A DNA stretch of 64,000 nucleotides, from assembly GCA_958298945.1 (NCBI GenBank), contig OY282606.1:45273920-45337919 (forward strand), written 5' to 3'. Source of the DNA: Atherix ibis (taxonomy: Eukaryota > Arthropoda > Insecta > Diptera > Athericidae). The translations under genes were made by a program, and so were the position numbers. Position 1 is the stretch's first letter. Every line of letters begins with the position of its first letter. Below the pieces are notes generated by a model. That model did no database searches. It worked only from the letters and a program-made list of their open reading frames with translations, and was not told the DNA's origin. Shown one piece after another: positions 22,641 to 33,119 of the stretch.

Positions 22641-23916
22641 CGAGAGTCGTTCAATAAGTTCTCAGAAAATCCGAGAAATTGCGCTCGTAGTGTCGGTAAA
22701 GATTTTTTTTTTGTAAGTAGCACTATCGACAGGAAAGCTGTCAAAATTTCAGCGTAGGTCCATAGCGTAGGTCAATTTCTATCGCCGATTTATTTGTGCA
22801 TAATAATGGAAAAAAGAGTTTAGGGATGTCATCAAACATCCCCATTTGAAAGGCTTAAGCCCGAAAGAAATCAAAGCCGAGTTGGATGCAGTCATGGCAC
22901 ATCTGCACCTGTGTTTGCGATGGTTTACAATTGGGTGAATGAATTTAAACGTGGCCGTTCATCCACAAAAGATGAACATCGTTCAGGACGCCCAGTTGAG
23001 GTGTCTACTCCTGAAATCATCGACAAAATCCACGATCTGATTTTGAACGATCGGCTAATTAAAGTGCGCGAAGTAGTTGAGGCCATGGGCATATCACAAG
23101 GTACAGTCACTTCAATTTTGCATGAAAAATTGTCTGGGAAAAAAATTTTGGCAAGATGGGTGCCGCGTTTGCTTTTAGAGGAGAATAAGCGCAATCGTGT
23201 AGTGGACTCTGAGGCTATGTTGGCACTCTTTCATCGCAATCCTGCCGAATTCCTTCCTCGATATGTCACTGTGGACGAAACCTGGATACACTACTACACT
23301 CCAGAAACGAAGAGACAGTCATCACAGTGGATTTTCAAGGGTGAACGGGCTCCGAAGAAGGCAAAAACTGTGCCATCGGCCGGCAAGGTGATGGCCACGG
23401 TCTTTTGGGATTCGCAGGGCATCATTTTTATCGACTACTTGGAAAAAGGAAAAACAATAACAAGAGCGTATTACGCATCGTTATTGCAACGGTTGAGCGA
23501 CGAAATCAAAGAGAAACGCCCCCATCTGAAGAAGAAAAATATCCTCTTGCATCAGGACAATGCGCGTGTGCACACCTGCGCTGTTTCCATGGCCAAAATT
23601 GTGGAATTGAGAATGGAATTGTTGCAGCATCCCGCTTATTCACCAGATTTGGCCCCGAGTGACTATTTTCTTTTCCCCAATCTGAAGAAATGGCTTGGCG
23701 GACGACGGTTCTCTTCCAACGAGGACGTCATTGCTCAAACGGATGAGTATTTTGCAGAACTTCCGAAATCCTATTTTTTGGACGGGATAAAAATTTTGGG
23801 AAAACGGTTGGAAAAGTGTGTAAAGCTAAAAGGAGATTATGTTGAAAAATAAAATTTTTTTTTTTTAAAAACAGTTTTTTTCACTCTTTTTCTAAGGACT
23901 TATTGAACGACCCTCG
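22641..23916 (+). mobile_element. Mariner V3, 1276 bp
   Basis: Inverted terminal repeats (CGAGAGTCGTTCAATAAG at the left, CTTATTGAACGACCCTCG at the right) differ at few positions, and TA flanks both ends (22639-22640 and 23917-23918). It encodes a DD34D transposase and has the standard mariner size. The repeats are related to those of the V-type elements at 26.6-27.85 and 38.9-40.2 kb but form a separate subfamily. The coding part is much richer in G and C than the spacer around it. Confidence 0.9.
22806..23852 (+). pseudogene. Mariner transposase (V3), two 5' frameshifts
   Basis: The family start is the ATG at 22806 (MEK...). A 2-bp shortfall in the A-run directly after it and a 1-bp loss near 22890 break the first 35 codons. 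From 22911 a 313-codon frame is fully open: GRPVEV linker, WVPRLL, then the DD34D triad at D122 (VDETWIHYY), D216 (HQDNARVHT) and D251 (SPDLAPSDYF), ending in KLKGDYVEK. The catalytic domain looks intact, but the first half of the DNA-binding region cannot be made in frame. A shorter protein from the internal ATG would lack end-binding. Confidence 0.85.
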
Positions 23917-23918
23917 TA

Positions 23919-24428
23919 CCTTGTATACTGTTCGTAGCGTTCAGTTTTATGTTTTTGTATTTCTGTAGAAAGTTCCCGTTGTAGTTCGTTTAGTTGGTTT
24001 TGATAGGTACGCATTATGGAGCTCTAGCTTTTCGTTTTTCGTTAACTATTATATATATATTGGAGGTTAAGTATTGTTGTGACATATTTTATGAAGTAAA
24101 ATCAATTAAAATGGATTTAGAGACTTTACAATTTTATCGGAATTTAGTACAAAAAAATCATAAGAATATTTGCAAATTTGTGTATAACTAAAACGTTAAG
24201 TTACAAAAATATATAAGATACAATGTACTTAAAACAATATATTACTCTTCATATCTATAAGTTTAACCAAGTCAAAATTTTATAAGACTTCTGTTTAGAA
24301 TATACCCCATTTAATTCTAAAAATATAAACAATCCCACTTCGTGAATGTGGAAATTTTTTTAACATGATGACATTTTTAATGTGAAATTGGATCAAACTG
24401 CCGAGATGATCTTTCTTTGGTCCAAGAT
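23919..24428. other. AT-rich spacer, no gene recognised
   Basis: Nothing identified between mariner V3 and the palindrome. Confidence 0.5.
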
Positions 24429-24568
24429 GAGCCTCTTAATTAGCAAATTGCCAATTCAAAATCTCAAAAATAAATAAACTTAGATGGTGAATGTGAAAAT
24501 TCACATTCACCATCTAGGTTTATTTATTTTTAAGATTTTGAATTGGCAATTTGCTAATTAAGAGGCTC
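24429..24568. repeat. 140-bp near-perfect palindrome
   Basis: Two arms of about 70 bp meet at the centre GTGAAAATTCAC. The left arm begins GAGCCTCTTAATTAGC and the right arm ends GCTAATTAAGAGGCTC. I see only about two mismatches over the arms and essentially no spacer. Such a sequence can extrude as a cruciform. Outside the arms the two sides differ. Confidence 0.9.
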
Positions 24569-26389
24569 AACTTTTTTTTTCGACATAAAACAGACTTGGC
24601 AATTACTTTCATTTTCAATTTGATGAGATTTTTTAATGTAAAATCAGCCTTCAAATAAGCAAATAAGTTAAAAATTGTAAAAAAAATCTCAAACAAACAA
24701 CAAACTGAGGAAGCGTTTAAAACCACAATTTCAATTTTAATTAGAATAACGAGATTCGATAGTTTCTTCAACTTTATTTGTACTGCAAATAGAAAATTTA
24801 CATTATCATTTTTAGGGCACACAAATTTAACGAACTAATATTCTGTCATATTTCAAAAATCCTTCAATTAAAATTACATACAAAGCTGTAACTATTTAAG
24901 CAAAGTACAAAATTTCTTCCTTTTCGAATAAAATGATTTTAATAAAATTCAGCTCTTCCTCAAATATTTTCAAGGATTAAAAATAATAACCTCATAATAT
25001 AAATTATTGCGCATTTTCATTTGCTAATAAAATTAATTATTATTATTTATTTACTTTTTAAACATTTCTTCTATGATAGAATTTTGAAAAGATTTAAATT
25101 ATTCCACCTTCATTTATGTTGTGAAATAGATAGAAAAGAGTTGTTACTACTTTAATCTATTTAAAAGAACTAAATAAAAACTCTCCTTTCAACTCTTTTA
25201 ATCAGACATAATCTTTTTATGATGAAAAATGGAAAAATCATCGTCTAGGCTTTATATGCATTCGTTAAGTTCATTTTATCGCTAGACTTCCAGATTATAA
25301 AAGATTCCGATTTGTGGTTGATCCTTTTTTGTCCGGGTTAATCCTTTCTTTCCATTTCAGTGTGCACATAATTTATTTTTTCCATTTATTCACATTCTAA
25401 GCCTTTTGTTATTATTACGTTTTTTTTTTTTAAATTCCATTCATTTTCTCTAAATTTGTATTTGTCAGTATGGGTGTATATCGTTAGTTTGATAATATAT
25501 ATTTTTTAAAGTATTTAATAATAAACACACATACTAAGCATATTAGTTAGTGAAATTTTCGAAATTTTATTACACACTCAACAGAGTAAATATGTTTCAT
25601 CATCACACACTCTAAATTGGACTTTTTATTCCTTATAGTAATATGTATAGAATGGGAAAAAAATGACCAAAACCTAATGCTTTTATAAAATTTTTGTTTG
25701 ATTCTCTATTATCGGTAAGTATCTTTGAAGGTTTTCTTAAGAATTTTGCTATATAAATAAAAAGGTCTACATGGAATCAGGCAAGTTGTGATTTCATTCA
25801 ATCAAGGCTGATAACAAATTTTGCTGCTATTTTCAGAACACAAACAATTTCTGAGAAAATAATTGAGTTTAACGTAGGCAACAAAAACATGATTTTTACT
25901 ATGACAAAAGCATTATATCTGCTTGTATGATTATCAATAAATTACTCTGGATTTTTCCAATGAGCAGGAAAAATATCGCCGTAATACAATATAATATGTT
26001 CATTGATCTTGCATTAAGTTTATATATGGATACGGGTATATTATTATATACGTATGTGTACGTTAATCTATGATTAGCAAAATCATTTTTATATGATAGC
26101 CTAAAGGAAGATCGATTCTCCTAGAAAAAAACTTGTGTTGAGTAGAGTTGCTTACTGATATTTATTGCACGCATCAAACATGAAGCTTTTTGTGTATATG
26201 CATAAAAAGTTTAATATCGGATTAAGTTTTAAAAATACTCCTTTAAAAATAAATAGATTTCATGATTTTAAAAGAAAATTTAAAACGAAAAATATCCTAC
26301 TAATATAATTCAGATTAGTTAGATATAATAAATTGATAGTGACAAAAGCTGTAAGGCCTTGAAAAGTTTTGAAAGTCTTATTCAATTAT
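24569..26389. other. AT-rich spacer, no gene recognised
   Basis: No supported gene. A 100-codon minus-strand frame overlapping the palindrome is low complexity and was not accepted. Confidence 0.5.
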
Positions 26390-26567
26390 TTTGAAAGTTT
26401 AAAAAGTTCTATTCAATTTTCGGTTTCGCTTATTATTTTCGGTTATATGGGGTATTCCAAATATCGCGCAAGAAGGAATTGTTTCTTGGGCTGTATGGCA
26501 TGTGGCACCGTTTTGTTGAAACTGTATGTCGTCCACATCTATATCTTGCAATTTAGGCAAATAAATC
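26390..26567 (-). pseudogene. Family C transposase relic, distal part
   Basis: The minus strand reads LPKLQDIDVDDIQFQQ then NGATCHTAQETI. This corresponds to the motif around the second catalytic aspartate of Tc1/mariner-superfamily transposases of the type seen in family D, with D changed to N in QQNGATCHTA. It continues the gene fragment at 27853-28270 on the far side of mariner V1, so the two parts were one gene before V1 inserted. The region coding for the third catalytic residue is lost. Confidence 0.68.
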
Positions 26568-26616
26568 TATATCTTAGCCTACAAAAGAAAAACGAAAATT
26601 TTGGAAAGGTGGTAAT

Positions 26617-27705
26617 TTATTTTTCCACATAATCTCCTTCAAGCTCGATACACTTGGCCCAGCGATGCTCTAACTTTTTTAACCCGTCCAAAAAATACAT
26701 TTTCTCGAGGGAAGCAAAATAGGCCTCCGTGGCGACGATGACCTCCTCATTCGACCCAAATCTATTCCCGGCGAGTGATTTTTTCAGGTTTGGAAACAAA
26801 AAGTAGTTACAGGGGGCCAAATCTGGAGAGTACGGTGGATGGGGCAGCAATTCGTAGCGCAATTCGACCAATTTGGCCATGGCGACGGCAGAGGTGTGAG
26901 CCGGCGCGTTGTCGTGGTGGAACAGCACTTTTTTCTTCGCAAAGCGGGGCCACTTTTTCTTCAATTCGACGTCAAATCGGCCCAATAAGTCAGCATAGTA
27001 GCGCCTCGTGATTGTTTTACCCTTCTCAAGGTAATCGATGTGGATCACACCTTGTGAATCCCAGAAAACGGCGGCCATCACCTTTCCGGCCGATCGAACA
27101 GTCTTCGCCTTCTTCGGAGCACGTTCGCCGGGTGAAGTCCACTGTTTCGACTGTTCCTTGGTTTCTGGTGTATACCAGTGAATCCATGTTTCGTCGACGG
27201 TCACGAAACGATGCAAGAACTCCGCTGGATTGCGCTGAAACAGCGCCAAACACGTCGCCGATGTGGTCTCACGGTTGCGCTTGTTTTCCGGTGTGAGCTA
27301 ACGCGGCACCCATCGCGTTGACAGCTTTCTCATGCCCAGTTCTTCATGAAGAATATGATGCACCATTCCTACTGCGATGCCCATAGTCTCAGCTATCTCC
27401 TGAACCTTCAATCGACGGTCTGCCAACACGAGATCGTGGACTTTTTTAACGTTTTCCTCCCTAGCAGCCGTTTTCGGGGCACCTGGGCGTGGCTCATCAA
27501 AAACCGACGTGCGGCCACGAACAAACTTGTTGAACCAATTCGAAGGAGGAGAGTCACCATACACAGCACGAACAAACTCGTTAACGGTCGCCATCGAAGG
27601 AGAAGAGTCACCATACACAGCATCCAAGCGATCTTTGATTTCGCTGTGCGTTTTCCCTTCCAAAAACAGGAATCTAATCACCGAACGATATTGTTCTTTT
27701 TCCAT
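26617..27705 (-). pseudogene. Mariner transposase (V1), one stop, dead triad
   Basis: A single frame runs from MEKEQYRS to ELEGDYVEK, interrupted only by TAG at 27298-27300 where V2 has TTG. It has an extra 13 codons near residue 45, produced by a local duplication (VYGDSSPS followed by VYGDSPPS). The first two triad motifs are VDETWIH and HHDNAPAH. The third is CNYF instead of the usual CDYF, a change of the last catalytic aspartate to asparagine. In a DD34D enzyme this alone should abolish strand cleavage. It cannot be active for two independent reasons. Confidence 0.87.
27541..27622 (-). repeat. Local duplication within V1 transposase
   Basis: A 28-bp segment containing AGAGTCACCATACACAGCA occurs at 27541-27568 and 27595-27622 with one difference. 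Compared with V2 it adds 39 bp while losing small pieces on each side, as expected of template switching. Confidence 0.8.
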
Positions 27706-27852
27706 TTTTGTACAACCTACCGACACGCTCGCTTTCAAAGGCTCTCAAAACTTTGACAGTAGGCTACTAAAAGAATGTACTGCATGATGGTTTTTTTGTG
27801 ACAGCAGTTCTATCGGGCGGTGAGGCTAAGTACTTTTTGAATGACCCTCGTA

Positions 27853-28270
27853 TCATGTCGGAATAGCGAGCACCATTAACTGTAATTGCTTGACCAGCTA
27901 CATTTTCGAAGAAGAATTATCTGATGATGCCTCCAGTCCAAAATCCGCACAAACAGTAACACATTGTGGATGCATTTTTTTCTCAACATCACTAGTGGGT
28001 TTTCTGAACCCCAAATATGACAATTTTCAACAGATTAAGGAAACCATCAAGATGAAAATGAGCCTCATTGCTGAAGATGATTTAGTTCGAAAAATCAGCA
28101 CTGTTACACAATCCATTTAACGAACTCCATGCGCTACCTATGGTAGCCTGTAGGCTTCAGTTCTTGGGTCAATTGAACTTCGTAAGCATGAATATGTAAA
28201 TCTTTCATGAGAATACGCTGTAAGGAGTTTTTTGAAATGACATGCTTGTTTTTGAGATACCCTATATATA
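27853..28270 (-). pseudogene. Family C transposase relic, proximal part
   Basis: On the minus strand: ISKNSLQRILMKDLHIHAYE with QLTQELKPT, then CGFWTGGII, then FFFENVAGQAITVNGARY. This is the usual run from helix-turn-helix to catalytic core in Tc1/mariner-superfamily transposases related to family D. Stops and shifts interrupt it. It joins across mariner V1 to the fragment at 26390-26567. Confidence 0.68.
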
Positions 28271-28745
28271 CGCATGATTTTTTATATGGAAATTACATTT
28301 TTTATATTCAATAAAAGCAGAAGTTCTTTCTATAAGAAGATAGCCAACATAATAATTCGTATTAATTATGAAAAGCTTGAAGATTTAATAAGATGGGGAA
28401 GTTAGCATTTTTATTTTTATGTAAATATATATTGAGATTTCGAAAGAACCAGTCCTCTTCAATGGCAATTGCGTAGTTTTTCGAGCTTTGGGATACATTA
28501 GATTTAGAATAATATATGAACAGATCGATGTCTGTTAGAGAAAAATGCCCCAGTGTATTTATTAATGTAAAAAAAGAGGTATATCTTTAGACCATATGCT
28601 AACAGATTTTCTATCGACTGTCGCAAAGAAAAGCTCTGATCTGTTTGTCCTGGAGTAAAGTCTCTCTGGTATTGGCTAATCATTTTCAGTGAAAATGGGA
28701 TTATTCTACCTAGAAAGATATTGGAAAATATCTAATAGATGGTAC

Positions 28746-28973
28746 TCAGCTATATAAAGTACCTATATAATGACTATATTCTATGATATCTGTTTTTTTG
28801 AATATAGGACATATAATGCCAAGGTATCTGTCATCAAGTATTGATTCGTCATCACATACTTGGAATATTAATTGATGAGCCGTTTGGTGCTGTGTGTCTT
28901 CTCCATACTTCGCCAGTTCGCTGGTGGTCTCGTCGTCGCAAGGAGACTTGTGGTTCTTCAGCCGACGGATCAC
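28746..28973 (-). pseudogene. LINE B reverse transcriptase N-terminal fragment
   Basis: Seventy-five codons open: the segment with KSPCDDE, the Trp-to-Cys changed QVCDDESILDD, and GIICPIFKK, which is the usual entry to the RT palm of this LINE (normally followed by NYRGI). Stops occur on both sides. The start shown is only the first internal ATG. Confidence 0.7.
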
Positions 28974-29304
28974 TTTTGTCGTTTCCTCAAAAACTAGCTT
29001 CTACAGATGTCAGGACGCGCAACTCGTGTTTTGGCTGATTAATGCTGACGTATTTATTAAATTGTTCGATCCATCGCCATAATATTCCCTTTTGGCAAAA
29101 GCTAGATATCACCCTCTTTGCTGCGGCATGATAAGCATCGTGGTGTAAATTATCTCATCCTGCTCACAGCTTCATAAACTTTTACACCTGCTGTCATTGA
29201 TTCTATATTTTCTTATTCTACATACCTGTTTATTCTCTCTGGCTTTTTAATGTTGTCTGTAAATCATCTTCTCTGCTTTTTGCAATTGACAGATCGAGGA
29301 TATA

Positions 29305-30578
29305 ACAGTTCGGCTGAAAAGTTTAGAACGTTGACGTCTAGATGGCGCCTCTTGCAAAATTAATTATCACAAAGAACCATGCTTCAAATGATTCCTGTCA
29401 AAATTTGACAGCAATCGGTCGATTGGTTCGTGAGATATAGCATTTTGAGTGGAGCAACTTTTGTTATTGAAAAAAAATGGATAAAGACGAATTTCGTGTA
29501 TTGATAAAGCATTGCTTTTTGATGAAAAAAAATACAGTGGAAACCAAAACATGGTTTGACAAACGTTATCCGGACTCTGCTCCAGCTATTTCAACTGTGG
29601 AATATTGGTTTCGTCAATTTCGAACTGGTCGTACGAGCACAGTTGATGCAGAACGCAGTGGACGCCCAAAAGAGGTGGTTACGGCAGAAAACATCAAAAC
29701 AATCCACAAAATAATTTTAAATGACCGTAAAGTGAAGTTGAGCGAGATAGCTGAGACTCTGAAGATATCGAAAGAGCGTGTTGGAGATATCGTGCATGAA
29801 TATTTGGGCATGCGAAAGCTGTGTGCAAAGTGGGTGCCGCGTGAGCTCACTGTGGACCAAAAACAACAACGTGTTGATGATTCTGAGCAGTGTTTGGAGC
29901 TGTTCAAGCGCAATAAACCCGAATTTCTGCGTCGATATGTCACAATGGATGAAACATGGCTCCGTCACTGCACTCCAGACTCCATTCGGCAGTCGGCGGA
30001 GCGGAGAGCGAGCGACGAACCGAATCAAAAGCGTGGAAAGGCGCAACAGTCGACTGGCAAGGTGATGGCGTCTGTATTTTGGGATCCGCATGGTATAATA
30101 TTCATTGACTATCTCCATAAGGGACAGACGATGAACAGCGACTATTATATAGCGTTATTGGATCGTTTGAAGAAAGAAATCGCAAAGAAACGGCCTCATT
30201 TGAAGAAGAAAAATGTGTTGTTTCACCAAGACAATGCACCGTGTCACAAGTCGATGAAAACGATGGTCAAACTCAATGAATTGGGCTACGAATTGCTGCC
30301 CCATCCACCGTATTCTCCAGATCTGGCCCCCTGCGACTTTTTCCTGTTTGCAGACCTCAAGAGAATGCTCGCTGGCAAGAAATTTAAGACCGATGATGAA
30401 ACTGAGGCCTATTTTGAGGCAAAACCGAAAGAGTACTATAAAAATGGTATCGAAAAGTTGGAAGATCGCTATAATCGCTGTATCGCCCTCGAAGGCAGCT
30501 ATGTTGAATAATAAAAATGAGTTTTGCAAAAAAAAATATTTCTACTGTGTTACGTTCTAAACTTTTCAGCCGAACTGT
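29305..30578 (+). mobile_element. Himar1-like (irritans) mariner, structurally complete
   Basis: Both ends carry a 27-bp perfect inverted repeat starting ACAGTTCGGCTGAAAAG (29305-29331 and 30552-30578) and TA duplications (29303-29304 and 30579-30580). The length is 1274 bp. It holds one uninterrupted transposase frame. It is the only element in the window with intact ends and an intact full-length frame, so it is probably the youngest insertion here. Confidence 0.95.
29477..30511 (+). CDS. Irritans-subfamily mariner transposase
   Basis: A 344-residue protein, close in sequence to Himar1 (348 residues) from the start MDKDEFRVLIKHCF to the end CIALEGSYVE. Residues 1-115 form the two helix-turn-helix motifs that bind the terminal repeats; GRPKEV (63-68) is the linker hook; WVPREL precedes the catalytic domain. 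The DD34D triad is D158 (MDETWL), D252 (HQDNAPCH) and D287 (LAPCDFF). It is four residues shorter than Himar1 because of a small deletion before TEAYFEAKP. It would act in the nucleus, cutting the element at its ends and inserting it at TA. The start follows a short leader and matches the family start. No stop or frameshift; activity is untested, and WLRHC replaces the usual WLHHY. Confidence 0.93.
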   Translation: MDKDEFRVLIKHCFLMKKNTVETKTWFDKRYPDSAPAISTVEYWFRQFRTGRTSTVDAERSGRPKEVVTAENIKTIHKIILNDRKVKLSEIAETLKISKERVGDIVHEYLGMRKLCAKWVPRELTVDQKQQRVDDSEQCLELFKRNKPEFLRRYVTMDETWLRHCTPDSIRQSAERRASDEPNQKRGKAQQSTGKVMASVFWDPHGIIFIDYLHKGQTMNSDYYIALLDRLKKEIAKKRPHLKKKNVLFHQDNAPCHKSMKTMVKLNELGYELLPHPPYSPDLAPCDFFLFADLKRMLAGKKFKTDDETEAYFEAKPKEYYKNGIEKLEDRYNRCIALEGSYVE

Positions 30579-30652
30579 TAGAACGGCTCGGTTGCAACAT
30601 TGTTTTGTTCAAACAAAACGTCCCAGCTATTTAGAGCAATGGCGACGGTCAA

Positions 30653-31024
30653 TCAACACATAGGTAATTTAGTTGGAAGTGGTCCTGTCTGCAGATATAC
30701 AGGTGATTTTATAGACCATTCATTTTCCAATGGTGACTGGATGTTTCGCAGTCGTTTATCATTGGTATGCTTATGCAAACTTTGGGTATCAACGTATTGT
30801 CTGATAACGGGCTTCTTTCCTATCTTGCTGTTAAAGGCGCCAAGCATTATTTTTTTATCATATTTGGAACAACCATTGAGGGCTTGTCTTATCTTTTCTG
30901 AATCGGCAGACTCCTCCGTAGGATCATAGACATTTATAATGCCAACATTATTGTATTTACTTGGCATACTTAGAGTCCATAGCCTCTCACTTATCGCTTT
31001 AAATCCAATAATAACCGAATTCAT
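30653..31024 (-). pseudogene. LINE B endonuclease domain fragment
   Basis: A 124-codon open stretch reading VIIGFKAISERLWTL, NNVGIINVYDPTEES and KKIMLGAFNSKIGKK. These match the APE-type endonuclease core of non-LTR retrotransposons (usual forms INVHAPTEE and LGDFNAKIG). In a live LINE this domain nicks the chromosomal target. The catalytic DFN is changed to AFN here, and the frame ends soon after at the mariner side, so it is inactive. Confidence 0.82.
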
Positions 31025-31178
31025 CTTCTGGCTGAGTACCTTTTGTTTTCAATACCTACTATGTATATTTTCTATGAGCAAATGCGAAATTTTTTAACCA
31101 TGCCTCAAAGAAAACCAAAATGTAAAATTTTTCATTTTAAGTTGATGAACAATTCTATCGACAGAATGTCCTATATTA

Positions 31179-31884
31179 TATAGGGTTTTCGAATAAGAGT
31201 GGAAAAAAAACATACTAATTGTTAAGAAAATTCAAATGTTTTTTTATTTAAAAGAGAGTCTGGTTTATTGCTAAAGACCAATGACTTCAAATAACCCTAC
31301 AAGGAATAGTCTAATGGTGTTAAATCACAACTTCTTGGAGGCCATTCAATGTCACAATTTCTTGAAATAATAGAATTTCCAAACTTTTCTCACAATAATT
31401 CGATTGTTGTATGTGCTGTGTGGTACGTAGCCCCGTCTTATTAGAACCAGATGCTGTCGGCCATAAAAAGTTGGTTATCATCGATCTATACCGCTCTCCA
31501 TTGACAGTAACTGTGTTACCAGCTTCATTTCGAAACAAGTACGGACCGATGATTCCACCAGACCAAAAACCATACCAAACTGTCAATTTAGGTAAATGTA
31601 ATGAGTGTTCATGAATAATTTGTGGATTTTCTTCGCACCAGAATCGACAGTTTTGTTTATTTACCGCACCACTCAGATGAAAGTGAACGCACGAAAAGTT
31701 GCAATTGGAGAACGATTATTTTGATAATTAAATTGAATAATTTGTAAACGGTGTTTTTGCGTATATCTCGCCTAATAAAATTGTAAACAATACAAAATAT
31801 AATGAAAAAAAAAAAGATTATGACATATTACAAATGGGCGAAACGTCACTTAGAAATCATACCACTCTTATTGGAAAACCCTAT
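31179..31884 (-). mobile_element. Family D DNA transposon, copy D2 (non-autonomous)
   Basis: The terminal repeats are the same as D1 (AGGGTTTTCGAATAAGAG left; ACTCTTATTGGAAAACCCT right) with TA-rich flanks. It differs from D1 by a deletion of about 150 bp near the left end and one of 22 bp before the DGAT motif, but shares the loss of the N-terminal half and the TAATAA double stop. Its PPRSCDLTPLDY motif is intact, unlike D1. It lies 150 bp from the LINE B copy at 28.7-31.0 kb. Confidence 0.82.
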
Positions 31885-33119
31885 ACATAGTACAATACAT
31901 ACTCTAGATATTAAAATATTATTTGAAATTTTTATAGCCTATCAGTAATTCATTTTTGCATGTAATTTTATTGTTCTAGAAAATTACTTTCTAAAATGCA
32001 AACATAATTGGAAAATATTTGCAGCAGTAAATTATTCAAATACTTGCGTTTATTTTTAAATATTCAATATCTTCTATGTTCGGTTAAGTTTTATTAAAAA
32101 AATTTCTCTATTGCAGCTGTTTTTTTTTATAAATGAAAATTTTATCGTCGTTAGATCGCAGATGATATGTTACATACTGGCTCGATTCCAATAAAATATT
32201 ACAAAAATCATTAATTTTAAATTTGAACCAAATTTTATAAATTGCATCTTCGAAGAAATAATATTTGATATCATGTAGGAAGTCCGAGGTTCAATATTAA
32301 ATAATACCAGCAGGTGGAAGTACTATGAGACAAATAAAATATATACAGTCCATAGTATAAATATAAGTACACCAACGTTCAATTGAAGCTTTTGCATTTT
32401 CCATTACTTGTACGTGTCACCGAGTGAACAAAGCACACGTAAAACTCATAAGAACTCTTCGTAAATAAATTATATTCTCATCTGGAGATCCAATTATGTA
32501 AGGTAATTGGTTCAAAGTTTATTTTAGCCTGACTTTCCTCTCCTTATCAGACAAGTAACATATACAGTATAAGATAAATCAATATATGATGTTGACATAC
32601 AACATCATAAATCGTTTACTCGATGTACAAGAAGGGCATCAATATTTTAGGTTATTTGTTAAAAATATAATAAAAATTTAATGGATTCTTATATTATTTG
32701 CATTACGAATGTTGCATTTCATATAGAAAATGAAATATTTTGCATAGAAATATTTTATATACATTAACAGAAAATAATTTCAATACACAATTCATTAAAA
32801 AAAGTTGTATATTGTAATTACAATAAATCACTTTTTTTAAATTGAGTGAATGTCTTCTACTATAATGTAGATAAATTATATAATAATATCGGGGAGAAAT
32901 AATATGGTAGCAAGCATCCATCGTTATTTATGCACCTAATCGTAGTTAAAAGATTATAACAAATCTTGAGGGCACTGTCTTTTCAGCCTCTGATGTATGT
33001 TTTTCGAGTTAACAACAGAAGAAAATTCTTGCATGAGTAGATAAATAGGAAATATGTCATGAACCAAGAAAATATTTGAATGACGAATGTCATGACGGAA
33101 CTCTAAAACTCAATTCCAC
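31885..33119. other. AT-rich spacer, no gene recognised
   Basis: No supported gene or repeat. Confidence 0.5.

Larger units (their letters stand above)
26570..27850 (-). mobile_element. Mariner V1, inserted in family C transposase
   Basis: The right end (27850 going left) carries the terminal repeat CGAGGGTCATTCAAAAAG next to TA (27851-27852). At the left end the family-specific subterminal sequence TTAGCCTACAAAAG is present, but the last 18-20 bp of the terminal repeat are missing and the host TA follows directly. The copy is closely related to V2 at 38.9 kb. It interrupts the family C transposase gene, which reads LPKLQ on one side and QAITVNGARYSDM on the other. Confidence 0.85.
28670..31030 (-). 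mobile_element. LINE B copy split by a Himar1-like mariner
   Basis: On the right (30600-31030) is the endonuclease part, and on the left (28670-29300) the beginning of the reverse transcriptase. The mariner at 29305-30578 lies between them at a TA. The RT part reads RRLKNHKSPCDDETTSELAKYG, then LIFQVCDDES and IICPIFKKTD. The LINE is broken by stops and is 3'-truncated. The order of events is clear: LINE B first, mariner later. Confidence 0.8.

Noticed and set aside
24520..24822. A 100-codon minus-strand open frame
   Set aside because: Its end lies inside the palindrome and its composition is low complexity (Lys, Leu, Ile, Phe rich), as expected by chance in AT-rich DNA.
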